Source: an uncultured Alphaproteobacteria bacterium (lineage in GTDB: Bacteria; Pseudomonadota; Alphaproteobacteria; HIMB59; GCA-002718135). From it: DNA of 40,687 nucleotides. The notes beneath the pieces are model-generated. The model was not told where the DNA came from and did no database searches. It saw only the letters and a program-made list of their open reading frames with translations. Where the stretch lies: positions 1 to 40,687 of the forward strand of contig CACMQB010000010.1 in assembly GCA_902615745.1 (NCBI GenBank), read 5' to 3'. A program made the position numbers and the translations under genes. The first letter of the stretch is position 1; the number at the start of each line of letters is the position of its first letter. Shown piece after piece: positions 1-8,499 of the stretch.

Positions 1-1
1 T

Positions 2-910
2 GGAAAGATTGAGTTTGATTTGCGTGTATCCTTTTTACCTGTCCAAGGTTCATCAGAGAGAGTTGTAATGAGATTGTTAAGAAAAGATGCAATTAGTTAT
101 GAATTAGATAAACTTGGTTTTCCAAAATCAGATTTTTCTAGTCTTGAAAATGCAATAATGGCAACTCAAGGACTTATATTGGTAACTGGTCCAACAGGAA
201 GTGGAAAAACCACAACATTATATTCTATTTTAAGACATTTAAATGATGAGAAGAGAAATATCTTAACTGCTGAGGATCCAATAGAGTATGAATTAGAAGG
301 TATTAGTCAATCGCAAATGAAGTCAGATATTAATTTCACTTTTGCTAGAGCATTAAGAACTTTTTTGAGACAAGATCCTGAAGTAATACTTGTTGGTGAG
401 ATAAGAGATACTGAAACGGGAAATGTTGCCGTTGAGTCAGCATTAACTGGGCACCTTGTTTTAAGTACATTACATACAAATGATGCAGTAAATACAGTTA
501 CAAGACTTATTGATATGGGAATTCCAAATTATCTTGTATCCGCTACATTATCATTAGTAGTCGCTCAAAGACTTCCAAGAAAAATTTGCTCCAAATGTAA
601 AACTGAGGATACTGAGACAACAAAAGAACAACTTAAAACAATTAATTATGATACAAAAAATAAAGTGTTTAAAGGCAAAGGTTGTAATTCTTGTAATAAA
701 ACTGGTTACAGTGGTCGAAATGGAGTTTATGAAATATTAAAAATTACACCTAATATACAAGATGCAATTCTTGCAAAGAAATCTGCTCCACAAATTTATG
801 AAGTTGCTAAAGCTGAAGGCTTTAAAACAATGAATGAACATGGAATAAAAATGATGAAAGACGGTATTTTATCATTTGAAGAATATCAAAGAACTTTATT
901 CACTACTTAA
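2..910 (+). CDS. Type IV pilus / type II secretion assembly ATPase (PilB/GspE), 3' part
   Basis: The reading frame is open to the left edge, so this is the C-terminal ~300 residues of a gene that begins outside the window; the TTG at 20 is not a real start, since the codons before it continue the family's DVRVS-type strand. It is the hexameric cytoplasmic ATPase that powers pilus or pseudopilus assembly. Visible motifs in order are Walker A GPTGSGKTT (about 188-214), the acidic Asp-box region, Walker B with DPEVILVGEIRD, the His-box TGHLVLSTLHTNDA, and a tetracysteine zinc site (CSKC about 588, then CNSC about 683) that is typical of GspE/PilB and absent from PilT. It is followed after 3 nt by the platform-protein gene. 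PilB or GspE cannot be separated here; the pilin genes next door favour a type IV pilus or competence pseudopilus. Confidence 0.93.
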   Translation, partial: GKIEFDLRVSFLPVQGSSERVVMRLLRKDAISYELDKLGFPKSDFSSLENAIMATQGLILVTGPTGSGKTTTLYSILRHLNDEKRNILTAEDPIEYELEGISQSQMKSDINFTFARALRTFLRQDPEVILVGEIRDTETGNVAVESALTGHLVLSTLHTNDAVNTVTRLIDMGIPNYLVSATLSLVVAQRLPRKICSKCKTEDTETTKEQLKTINYDTKNKVFKGKGCNSCNKTGYSGRNGVYEILKITPNIQDAILAKKSAPQIYEVAKAEGFKTMNEHGIKMMKDGILSFEEYQRTLFTT

Positions 911-913
911 ATT

Positions 914-2161
914 ATGCCAAATTTTGAATATAAAGGTATAGCCGGTGAAGGAAATAAATATACTGAAGGAATTATAGCCGCAGTAAATCAAGATGAGGCT
1001 GCTTTTCTTTTAAGAGAGAAAAAAATAATTATCACTTCACTTAATCTTTCAAAAGGGCAAAAAGTTTCTAAAAAAAAGGATGGTGGTTTTTTAAATAGTG
1101 ATTTTATAACGGGAAAAATTAAACCTAAAGAAATAGTATTATTTACAAAAAAATTATCAACAATGACAAGAGCAGGTTTACAAATTTTAGACTCTTTAAA
1201 AATGACATCTGATCAAGTTGAAAACAAAAAATTAAAAAAGATTGTTAATACTATTGTTTTAGATTTAGAGGGAGGAACTGAATTAAGTACTTGTTTTCAA
1301 AAACATTCAAAAGTTTTTGATAATATTTACATAAATATGATTAAAGCAGGATTGGCAAGTGGTAAGCTAGATATTTTTTTAGAAAAATTAGTTGGAATTT
1401 TAGAAAAAAGAGAAAAAATTAAATCTCAGATTAAAAGTGCTATGTTTTATCCAATAATATTAATCAGTATGGCAATTCTAATAACAATTTTTATGTTGAT
1501 ACAGGTGGTGCCAACTTTTGAAAATATGTATAAATCAATGAATGTAGAGTTGCCCGTGCCAACACAAATGATAATTTCAGCCAGTCAATTTGTAGGTGGT
1601 TTTGGTGGGCTAACTACACTTATAATAATAATTATTATATTTTTCTTAAATTCTTTTTTATTAAGATCGTCAAAGGGTTACAAAAAATTTATGGATAAAT
1701 TTATCTTAAGATTACCTTTATTTGGTAATATTATACTTCAATCTACAATAGCTAGAATAGCTTTAATAAAAGCTAATTTATTTGCTGCTGGTGTAGATGT
1801 ATTGGAGATTCTTGATATTGCAATGAATTCAACTACAAATACAGTATTTATTAATTCAATTGAAAAAGTAAAAAGAGGTGTTTTTTCAGGAGAAGATATG
1901 TCTAAATTAGTTGAAGCTGAAAAAGTTTTTCCAAAAACATATTCTCAATTAATTGCAGTAGGTGAAAAAACTGGAAATTTAGAAGAGATGTTTACTTCTA
2001 TATCAAATTATTATGAAGAAGAATTTGATAATGTTGTAAAGAATTTATCTACTATGATTGAGCCTATAGCTATTGTAATAATTGGAGCTCTTATAGGGAT
2101 ATTACTAGTTGCGATGTACTTGCCAATTTTTAAGGCTGGATCAGCTGTAACTGGAATGTAA
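914..2161 (+). CDS. Inner-membrane platform protein of type IV pilus / T2SS (PilC/GspF)
   Basis: Encodes 415 residues, normal for PilC/GspF (about 400). It recruits the assembly ATPase and drives pilin polymerisation in the inner membrane. Two T2SSF repeats are visible: one around residues 75-200 (FTKKLSTMTRAGLQILDSL, ending in the hydrophobic segment ISMAILITIFMLIQVVPTFE) and one around 275-400 (ARIALIKANLFAAGVDVLE, ending in IEPIAIVIIGALIGILLVAM). A third hydrophobic stretch lies near residues 225-245. The motif VGEKTGNLEEM precedes the last segment as expected. The ATG at 914 lies 3 nt after the ATPase stop, so the two are cotranscribed and probably translationally coupled. It converges on the pilin pair, with only 5 nt between stop codons. 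Confidence 0.93.
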   Translation: MPNFEYKGIAGEGNKYTEGIIAAVNQDEAAFLLREKKIIITSLNLSKGQKVSKKKDGGFLNSDFITGKIKPKEIVLFTKKLSTMTRAGLQILDSLKMTSDQVENKKLKKIVNTIVLDLEGGTELSTCFQKHSKVFDNIYINMIKAGLASGKLDIFLEKLVGILEKREKIKSQIKSAMFYPIILISMAILITIFMLIQVVPTFENMYKSMNVELPVPTQMIISASQFVGGFGGLTTLIIIIIIFFLNSFLLRSSKGYKKFMDKFILRLPLFGNIILQSTIARIALIKANLFAAGVDVLEILDIAMNSTTNTVFINSIEKVKRGVFSGEDMSKLVEAEKVFPKTYSQLIAVGEKTGNLEEMFTSISNYYEEEFDNVVKNLSTMIEPIAIVIIGALIGILLVAMYLPIFKAGSAVTGM

Positions 2162-2166
2162 TAATA

Positions 2167-2556
2167 TTAAAAGTTTTTATCATTTTTATTTGTAATATAA
2201 AAATTGTTGTTATTATTTTTAGAGTAAGCTCTAGCAGTATAACTATTAGAATTACCGGTTATACAAAATCTAAAATTTTCGTTATTTAAAGTTTTGTCAC
2301 CATTAAAAAGATTTGTATTTATATTATTAGTTTGATCTCCACACCCTCCACTTCCAATAAAATATATCTTATTTAATGATTTATATTCAGTTTGAGCTAA
2401 ATAAATAGATTGGAGACCATTTTGACCTTCTTTATCTTTTACTGATCCTAATATACCAGAAAATGAAACTATACCAACTGCTGCAAGGATCCCAATGATT
2501 GCGACTACAATAAGTAGCTCAATCATTGAGAAGCCTGATTTGTTATTCTTTTTCAA
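2167..2556 (-). CDS. Type IV pilin / pseudopilin-like protein (129 aa)
   Basis: A class III signal peptide is clear: short basic leader MKKNNKSG, then FSMIELLIVVAIIGILAAVG, with predicted prepilin peptidase cleavage between Gly8 and Phe9 and the conserved Glu at +5. The remainder is a small, Asn-rich globular domain with two cysteines (in GGCGDQ and FRFCITG) that could form the C-terminal disulfide of major pilins. No specific family beyond the N-methylation domain is recognisable. Its start overlaps the end of the preceding pilin gene by 14 nt, so the two are one transcriptional unit. It may be a major or minor pilin, or a competence pseudopilin. Confidence 0.9.
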   Translation of the reverse strand: MKKNNKSGFSMIELLIVVAIIGILAAVGIVSFSGILGSVKDKEGQNGLQSIYLAQTEYKSLNKIYFIGSGGCGDQTNNINTNLFNGDKTLNNENFRFCITGNSNSYTARAYSKNNNNNFYITNKNDKNF

Positions 2557-3010
2557 CAGTAGCTGATTTATTATTATTATTACCTATATCTGTAACTATT
2601 TTGCATATGTTACCAGAACACGTAATATGCGTTCTTCCATCTGGAGGATTTGTACTACTACTATTATAAGCAGCAGGCTCAGCAGCAACATATGGATTAT
2701 TAAAGCCATCATAACGTAGATGATTAACCATATAATTTAAATGATTTTGGGCATTATTACTACAATTATAATTTGTAGTACTTCCTGATGCATTAGTTTT
2801 ATAAGTTATGTATGAAGCTCCAGTTGAACACTTAGTAAAGTTAGCAGACATCCATTTTACTATATTTGTGTGATTAGCTTGAGCAGCTTTTTCTTTGGCA
2901 TTACCTAAAAAACCACCAAAAGCTACAACCCCAACAGCAGCCAATACTCCAATAATTGCGACGACAACTAAAAGTTCAATGAGAGAAAAACCTTTATTTT
3001 TTTTATTCAT
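2543..3010 (-). CDS. Type IV pilin / pseudopilin-like protein (155 aa)
   Basis: Leader MNKKNKG is followed by FSLIELLVVVAIIGVLAAVG; cleavage is expected after Gly7 and the Glu at +5 is present. The N-terminal helix is nearly the same as that of the downstream pilin, but the globular part differs and contains four cysteines (FTKCSTG, YNCSNN, ITCSGNICK), enough for two disulfides. A good ribosome-binding site, GAGGAA, lies just upstream (3013-3018). The two genes form a two-pilin unit on the strand opposite the ATPase/platform genes. This leading gene, with its stronger translation signal, is the better candidate for the main subunit; that is inference. Confidence 0.9.
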   Translation of the reverse strand: MNKKNKGFSLIELLVVVAIIGVLAAVGVVAFGGFLGNAKEKAAQANHTNIVKWMSANFTKCSTGASYITYKTNASGSTTNYNCSNNAQNHLNYMVNHLRYDGFNNPYVAAEPAAYNSSSTNPPDGRTHITCSGNICKIVTDIGNNNNKSATVEKE

Positions 3011-3205
3011 AATTCCTCAATATTATAGATTTACTTTAAACTATATCAAATTATAATAAATTTACAGATTTTTTTATAGCATTAGAAAAAAAAGCAAGAT
3101 TTCTGCCATAAAATAGTTCAGTGATAAGGTTTTGCTTTTAATTTCATTGACGTAGATAATTCTATTGTCTTTAGTGAATTGCATTGATTGTTTAAATTTT
3201 ATTTT

Positions 3206-3235
3206 ATTGAGGGTAATAATTATTTTGCCCTCAAT
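3206..3235 (-). terminator. Hairpin just after the MacB-like permease gene
   Basis: An 8-bp perfect stem ATTGAGGG (3206-3213) with CCCTCAAT (3228-3235) starts right after the permease stop codon. Read on the minus strand there is no uninterrupted U tract after the stem, whereas on the plus strand it is followed by ATTTTATT. It may act as a transcript 3'-end or stabiliser for the operon. No coding potential was seen in the rest of the 3011-3236 gap. Confidence 0.5.
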
Positions 3236-3236
3236 T

Positions 3237-4463
3237 TTATTCGTATCTTAATGCATCAATAGGATTAAGATTTGCCGCTTTTCTTGCTGGATAAAATCCA
3301 AATATAATTCCAATTGATGAAGAAAAAACAAAAGAGAGCACTATCGACATATAATCAAGACTCATTTTCCATTTAAAATATTCACTAACCCCGAATATTA
3401 CCCCTAAACCCAAAGCAATTCCTATTAGGCCTCCAATGAGTGATATCATTAATGATTCAATCAAGAATTGAAGTAATATGTCTCGTTTTTTTGCGCCAAC
3501 AGACATACAAACACCAATTTCTTTTGTTCTCTCTGTAACCGTAACGAGCATAATGTTCATAATACCAATACCCCCCACTATTAATGAAATACCTGCAACA
3601 GTTGCAAGAAGTATAGACATTACTCTTGATGACTCTTGTCTAGCATTTAAGAATTGTGCGTAGTTACGAATTACAAAGTCAGGATTACCATTAGCTGAAA
3701 TTTTATGAAGTTTTCGCATTACTGTATCAACATCTTTTTCCGTTTTAAAAAGCAAATCAGAAGATCTAACATTAATAGTCATGCTACGAATTTGATCACC
3801 AGGAAATTTTTTAGCTACTAATCGTTGTTTAGCTGTTTTTAATGGCACTATAACTGTATCATCTAAATCAGCCCAAGCTGTTCCACCTTTTGCATCTAAT
3901 AATCCAATAACTGTAAAAGGAACTTTATTAATTCGAATTACTTCATCAATCGGACTATCAGTATCAAATAAATTTTTTTGAACTGTTTTTCCTATAATGG
4001 CAACTCTTGAACCTGAATTAAGTTCTTCTTCTTCAAAACTTCTTCCATTTTGAAATTTCCAATTACCTAAATCAAAATAATCATTTGTTGTCCCTGTAAC
4101 AGTAGCAAGCCAGTTATTTCCATTAGCAACAATTTGTGTACTTAAACTTACTCTTGGTGCGATAGCTTTAATTGCTGGTAATTCTTCTTTAAGAGCTTCC
4201 ATATCTTTTAAAGTTAACGTGTTAACTGAATTAGCACCCATCGATACACCTCTATTAGAAGAGCTCTGTGATCTAACAATTAAGTTGTTCGATCCAAATC
4301 TTTCAATTTGTTGCTCAACTTCAATTCTTGCTCCTGAACCAATTGAGATCATAGTAATAACTGAACTCACACCAATAATGATACCAAGAGAAGTTAAAAT
4401 ACTTCTTAATATGTTGGAGCGTAAACTTTTTTGTGAAAGATAAATAAGATCAGTTATTGACAT
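3237..4463 (-). CDS. MacB-like ABC transporter permease
   Basis: Encodes 408 residues with the MacB/FtsX-type layout: an N-terminal cytoplasmic/transmembrane segment (SILTSLGIIIGVSSVITM), a large periplasmic MacB_PCD domain (about 45-280), then three C-terminal membrane segments starting at ILLATVAGISLIVGGIGIMN. The motif TVTERTKEIGVCMSVGAKKR is the family's cytoplasmic loop, and the C-terminus PARKAANLNPIDALRYE is diagnostic. Unlike E. coli MacB, the ATPase is a separate gene. Its ATG overlaps the ATPase gene by 14 nt, so the two are translationally coupled. Families of this type export peptides, lipids, lipoproteins or macrolides by a mechanotransmission mechanism; the substrate here is unknown. 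Confidence 0.92.
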   Translation of the reverse strand: MSITDLIYLSQKSLRSNILRSILTSLGIIIGVSSVITMISIGSGARIEVEQQIERFGSNNLIVRSQSSSNRGVSMGANSVNTLTLKDMEALKEELPAIKAIAPRVSLSTQIVANGNNWLATVTGTTNDYFDLGNWKFQNGRSFEEEELNSGSRVAIIGKTVQKNLFDTDSPIDEVIRINKVPFTVIGLLDAKGGTAWADLDDTVIVPLKTAKQRLVAKKFPGDQIRSMTINVRSSDLLFKTEKDVDTVMRKLHKISANGNPDFVIRNYAQFLNARQESSRVMSILLATVAGISLIVGGIGIMNIMLVTVTERTKEIGVCMSVGAKKRDILLQFLIESLMISLIGGLIGIALGLGVIFGVSEYFKWKMSLDYMSIVLSFVFSSSIGIIFGFYPARKAANLNPIDALRYE

Positions 4464-5133
4464 TTTTTTTATCCTCTAAAATTTTACCATCTTTCATTTT
4501 AATTATTCTTGAACCATAGTTTGCTATATCATCTTCATGTGTAACAAGAACGATTGTTATACCTTTTGCATTTAGATCATTTAAAATTTTCATAATTTCT
4601 AAACCTGTTTTACTATCTAAAGCTCCTGTTGGTTCATCTGCTAAGATTAATTTTGGAGATCCAGCTATTGCTCTTGCAATTGATACTCTTTGTTGTTGAC
4701 CACCAGATAACTGATTAGGTCTATGATGAACTCGATCTTTTAATCCAACACTTTCTAGAGCCTCTATTGCTAATTGATTTCTTACTTTTAAATTTTTACC
4801 AGAATATAATAATGGCAGCACAACATTTTCTTGTGCGTTCAATCTTGGTAGTAAATTAAAATTTTGAAAAACAAATCCTATATCTTTATTACGTAATTCA
4901 GCCAATTTATTCGAATTTAAAGTTGATACATTATTATCTCTAAAATGATATTCCCCGCTAGATGGCACATCTAAACATCCGATAATATTCATTAAGGTTG
5001 ATTTTCCTGATCCAGATGATCCCATAATACTAACAAAATCACCTTCATTGATTGAAAGATCAATATTATCTAGCGCTAATAGTTTGTTATCTCCCATGAT
5101 GTATTCTTTTGAGAGAGAATTGATATTAATCAT
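4450..5133 (-). CDS. MacB/LolD-type ABC transporter ATPase
   Basis: Cytoplasmic nucleotide-binding subunit for the MacB-like permease. Walker A is GSSGSGKSTLMN, the Q-loop lies in FVFQNFNLLPRL, the signature is LSGGQQQRVSIARA, Walker B is LILADEPTGALD, and the switch His is in LVTHEDD. I chose the ATG at 5133, giving 227 residues (standard for this family), rather than the in-frame ATG at 5172. The longer form would add a basic, non-conserved MKHQKKKHYVYFK leader and overlap the adaptor gene. With the chosen start there is one base between the adaptor stop and this ATG. Gene order adaptor-ATPase-permease is the standard MacA-LolD-MacB arrangement. Confidence 0.92.
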   Translation of the reverse strand: MININSLSKEYIMGDNKLLALDNIDLSINEGDFVSIMGSSGSGKSTLMNIIGCLDVPSSGEYHFRDNNVSTLNSNKLAELRNKDIGFVFQNFNLLPRLNAQENVVLPLLYSGKNLKVRNQLAIEALESVGLKDRVHHRPNQLSGGQQQRVSIARAIAGSPKLILADEPTGALDSKTGLEIMKILNDLNAKGITIVLVTHEDDIANYGSRIIKMKDGKILEDKKNVNN

Positions 5134-5134
5134 C

Positions 5135-6706
5135 TTAAAATAGACGTAGTGCTTTTTTTTCTGATGTTTCAAGGATAACCTTAGAAATTACTTCATCTCC
5201 TTCTTGAATCTCACCTTTTATTATTTCTGTGTAGCCACCAGAATTAAGACCTGTAATCAAATCAATCTGTTCATGAGAACCATCAACTAATTTGTATACT
5301 TTTTTAACGTTTAAAGATTTTTTTAAGGAGAAATATTTATTTCTTTGTTCATCAGTTAATAATTCTACTAAGGCATTTTCAATATAAAGCTGAATTTCTT
5401 TTCTTATTTTTTCTGGTGATAAGTTTTTAGCTTCTAAAGAGCCTCTTACTTTACCTAATTTTGGATACACACTTCTCATTTTATTTTGTTGATCAGCCGT
5501 CATGTTAATTTGAGCCATAATTTCTTGCATTTGAGATGCACCGCCCCCACCCCATCTACTTCCACCTGAATTTTGTTTAGGTTTTTGATTGAGTTTAACT
5601 GAAAGTGCTGAATTTTTAACTTTTAAAACTTCTTCTTTATTTTGAACAATAATTTCAACGTTAGCAGTCATACCAGGTAGAAGAAGATTTTCTGGGTTAT
5701 CAAAAGAAGCAATAACTTCATACGTGATTACATTTTGATCATCTATTGGTGAATAACGTATTTGGCTAATCGTAGCATTTAATTTTCTATCAGGAAAAGC
5801 ATCAGTAGAAAATTCGACAAGCTGATCTAATTGAATGTTTCCAATATCTGATTCATCAATAAATATTTCAATATTCATATTGGACAGTGTTTCTGCAATT
5901 GTAAACATTATCGAATCTTTTTGGTAAGCTCCAAGCACATCACCAACACTAATATGTCTATCTAAAATAAAACCATCTATTGGAGAAACAATTTTAGTTT
6001 TTGTTAAATCTAGTTTTTCACTTTCTAATGTTAATTCAGTTTGTTGAATTATTTTTTCAACTTCTTCAATTTCTGCTTTAATAATTTCAATTTGCGCTTT
6101 TCTTGAACTTATAATTGCATCTAAAGATGATATTTCTGATTTTATAGTAGCATTTTGAATAATAGCACTTTCATAATCAAATTTCGTGTCATCAAATTCT
6201 TTTTTAGAAATAAATTTTTTATCAAATAGAGCTTTTCGTTCTTCAAGATTTTCTTCTAACTTACTTAAATACAAATTAGAGTCTTCTAATCGAGATTCAG
6301 CACCAAATTTATTTGCAATTGAGTTGTTTAATTCTGATTTTGCCTTTTCAAGACTTGCTTGTTTTTGTTTTAATTTAGATTTTGATATGTCTACTGAGGT
6401 TTGAGATTCTTTTACACTTAAATTGAAAGGGTTTTGATCAAAGATTGCTAGAACTTCACCTTTGTTAATTTGTTCATTAAAGTCTTTATTAATTTCAACT
6501 ATTTTTCCAGATATCTCTGATGATAATGTTAAAGTAGATGTTGGTATAATTTTACCAGTAGCAGAAACTGTCTTTTTAATGTTTCCTTTTTCTATTTTAA
6601 TATATTCATAGCTAGTAGTTGCGACTTCTGTATTATTAAGAGAAAAGTAGTAATAAACTCCTCCAGCAAGAATAATTACGATTATTAATAAGATAAACTT
6701 TTTCAT
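5135..6706 (-). CDS. MacA/HlyD-family periplasmic adaptor with an LTxxQ-type insertion
   Basis: Encodes 523 residues, well above MacA's ~370. The N-terminus has one membrane anchor (residues 3-22). It is followed by the biotinyl-lipoyl half-motif (SATGKIIPTSTLTLSSEISG), a long helical hairpin with heptad-like character (about 100-235), the second lipoyl half (KIVSPIDGFILDRHISVGD) and beta-barrel strands up to about 372. Residues ~375-465 are an extra block: a Gly-rich linker (SGGSRWGGGGA) and a helical region containing MTADQ and LTDEQ, which resemble the LTxxQ repeats of Spy/CpxP periplasmic proteins. The membrane-proximal domain resumes at about 468 (VYKLVDGSHEQIDLITGL). It bridges the MacB-like permease to an outer-membrane factor; no TolC gene is in the window. 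Confidence 0.9.
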   Translation of the reverse strand: MKKFILLIIVIILAGGVYYYFSLNNTEVATTSYEYIKIEKGNIKKTVSATGKIIPTSTLTLSSEISGKIVEINKDFNEQINKGEVLAIFDQNPFNLSVKESQTSVDISKSKLKQKQASLEKAKSELNNSIANKFGAESRLEDSNLYLSKLEENLEERKALFDKKFISKKEFDDTKFDYESAIIQNATIKSEISSLDAIISSRKAQIEIIKAEIEEVEKIIQQTELTLESEKLDLTKTKIVSPIDGFILDRHISVGDVLGAYQKDSIMFTIAETLSNMNIEIFIDESDIGNIQLDQLVEFSTDAFPDRKLNATISQIRYSPIDDQNVITYEVIASFDNPENLLLPGMTANVEIIVQNKEEVLKVKNSALSVKLNQKPKQNSGGSRWGGGGASQMQEIMAQINMTADQQNKMRSVYPKLGKVRGSLEAKNLSPEKIRKEIQLYIENALVELLTDEQRNKYFSLKKSLNVKKVYKLVDGSHEQIDLITGLNSGGYTEIIKGEIQEGDEVISKVILETSEKKALRLF

Positions 6707-6766
6707 ATTGATATGATTTAAGTTGAATATAGTTTTAGAAAAGAAAAAGATACAATATAATTAGTT

Positions 6767-6804
6767 GGGGTATAAAGCCCTCTCCACTGAGGGAGTTTTG
6801 CCCC
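6767..6804. other. Nested imperfect hairpin between the GMC oxidoreductase and adaptor genes
   Basis: GGGG (6767-6770) pairs with CCCC (6801-6804), and CCCTC (6778-6782) with GAGGG (6789-6793). The two are separated by 7-nt strands that can pair partly, giving a 38-nt imperfect hairpin in an otherwise AT-rich gap. No U tract follows on either strand, so it is not a classical intrinsic terminator. It lies downstream of the GMC oxidoreductase and upstream of the adaptor gene, both on the minus strand. It could be a transcript end, a leader element or a small RNA. Confidence 0.45.
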
Positions 6805-6839
6805 ATTAAGATTAATTGATTAGTATTTTCTTTAATAAA

Positions 6840-8447
6840 TTAGTGGTTTGACCTCAATAATAAGTCTGTTGCTTTATCTGCTATAGCCATAGCAGGTGCA
6901 TTTGTGTTAGCGCCGACAATTGTTGGCATCATCGACACATCAAAAACTCTTAAATTTTTTATTCCCTTAACTTCAAGTTTTGTATTTAAAACTGCCATAT
7001 CATCATTATCTTTGCCCATTTTACATGTTCCAACAGGGTGCCAATTTGTTTTAATCATTTTTTTTGAATAATTAATAAGATCCTCATCTGAATTAATAGA
7101 TTGACCAGGAACTGTTTCTTCAAGAACAATATCGGACAAAGGTTTTGTTTGAATAACTTTTTTTGCAAGTTTTACTGCATTTAACATAACATTCATATCA
7201 TCTTCATGACTTAAGAAATTTGGATTAATAAGAGGTAAATCTAATGGGTTGGAAGATTGAATTCTAACCTCTCCTCTTGATTTTGGATTCATTAGACAAG
7301 ATGTAAGAGTTAAACCGTGATCAGGTTTTATGCCTTTTGTATCTCTATCAGTATACATTATGGGTACGCAATACAGTTTAATTTTAGGATCTTTTTTATC
7401 TTCTAAATTTTCTGGATTAAAAAAAGAGCAACTATCAACACCTTGAGATCGAACAGGGCCTGAATTAAATAATAAATACTGAATTCCATTTCTTATCATT
7501 CGCCAACCTTGATCTTGTTTAAAGTAACTATATCCTGGCTTAACTCTAGAAATAACAGGAACTTCATGATGGTCCTGTAAATTTTTACCTACACCTTTTA
7601 AATTTTCAATCAAAGGAATATTAAACTCGTTTAATTGCTTTTCTTCCCCTATACCCGAATGCATTAATATTTTAGGAGTAACATAAGCACCTGCAGTTAA
7701 AATAATATCATTGGCATAATATTTAGTTAATTTACCATTTGATAAACACTCAACACCAATTGCTTTTTTTTGATCAAGGATAATTTTTGTAACAACAGAA
7801 CTAGTTTTAATATCTAAATTCTTGTTTTTTGTTTTTGAATCTAAAAAAGCACTATACACATCACATCTTTTGCCATTACCAATGGTGTATTGCATAGTTC
7901 CTACACCATATTGATCACCATCATTAAAATCATCATTATAAGGTAAGCCCATAGCTTGCATTGTTTTGATATATAAGTTTGACCCTTCTACGATGTAACC
8001 AGGATCTGAAACTTTTAAGTTACCTTTATTTCCATGATATTCATTTTGAATACGTTGATTATTTTCAAGTTTAACAAAATGCTTGAGCAACGAGTTCCAA
8101 TTCCAATTACTGTCTTCAGTCTCCTCTTCCCATTTATTATAATCTGAAGGTTTCCCTCGCATATAAACCATACCGTTCACTTTTGATCCTCCACCAAGAG
8201 TTTTAGCTTGAGCTATAAAGTGCTGACGATTATTTAATTGTTTTTGTGGAATAGATTCATAGAATTTTAAATATGGACTATTCTCTAAACCTTTAATCCA
8301 ACCAGCAGGCATTGATAAAAATAAATTATTGGATTTAATTCCTTCTTCTAAAATTAAAACAGAGGCGCCATGTTCAATTAATTTTGTTGCTGTAATAATT
8401 CCTGATGTTCCACCACCTGCAATTATAAAATCATATTTTTTTGCCAT
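6840..8447 (-). CDS. GMC-family FAD-dependent oxidoreductase (choline/alcohol dehydrogenase-like)
   Basis: Encodes 535 residues, typical of GMC enzymes. The N-terminal Rossmann motif is FIIAGGGTSGIITATKLIE with the acidic ribose-binding ILEEG after it. GMC signature 1 lies around LGGGSKVNGMVYMRG, and signature 2 (GAYVTPKILMHSGIG) is present. The C-terminal catalytic His is in NWHPVGTCKMG and the second catalytic position is the Asn in VGANTNAPAMAIADKA. These enzymes oxidise alcohols such as choline, glucose or long-chain alcohols to aldehydes using FAD. No betaine aldehyde dehydrogenase or betI is adjacent, so a BetA assignment is not supported by context. The start at 8447 gives the usual short MAKKYD leader. 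Confidence 0.9.
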   Translation of the reverse strand: MAKKYDFIIAGGGTSGIITATKLIEHGASVLILEEGIKSNNLFLSMPAGWIKGLENSPYLKFYESIPQKQLNNRQHFIAQAKTLGGGSKVNGMVYMRGKPSDYNKWEEETEDSNWNWNSLLKHFVKLENNQRIQNEYHGNKGNLKVSDPGYIVEGSNLYIKTMQAMGLPYNDDFNDGDQYGVGTMQYTIGNGKRCDVYSAFLDSKTKNKNLDIKTSSVVTKIILDQKKAIGVECLSNGKLTKYYANDIILTAGAYVTPKILMHSGIGEEKQLNEFNIPLIENLKGVGKNLQDHHEVPVISRVKPGYSYFKQDQGWRMIRNGIQYLLFNSGPVRSQGVDSCSFFNPENLEDKKDPKIKLYCVPIMYTDRDTKGIKPDHGLTLTSCLMNPKSRGEVRIQSSNPLDLPLINPNFLSHEDDMNVMLNAVKLAKKVIQTKPLSDIVLEETVPGQSINSDEDLINYSKKMIKTNWHPVGTCKMGKDNDDMAVLNTKLEVKGIKNLRVFDVSMMPTIVGANTNAPAMAIADKATDLLLRSNH

Positions 8448-8499
8448 ATATAAATTTTTCTATTTTAATTTTTTACGTGTTTCTATATTTAATATCAAG

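Noticed and set aside
20-910. TTG at 20 as the start of the assembly ATPase
   Set aside because: The frame is open to the window edge and the preceding codons continue the conserved sequence, so the gene begins outside the window.
6767-6804. Intrinsic terminator of the GMC gene
   Set aside because: No U tract on either strand; kept only as an unexplained hairpin.
6840-8447. Assignment of the GMC oxidoreductase as choline dehydrogenase BetA
   Set aside because: No betB, betI or choline transporter nearby; GMC substrate cannot be read from sequence.
8329-8499. Upstream extension of the 64-aa gene
   Set aside because: It is antisense to the start of the GMC oxidoreductase and the translation looks like shadow coding; the ATG at 8500 gives a sensible protein.
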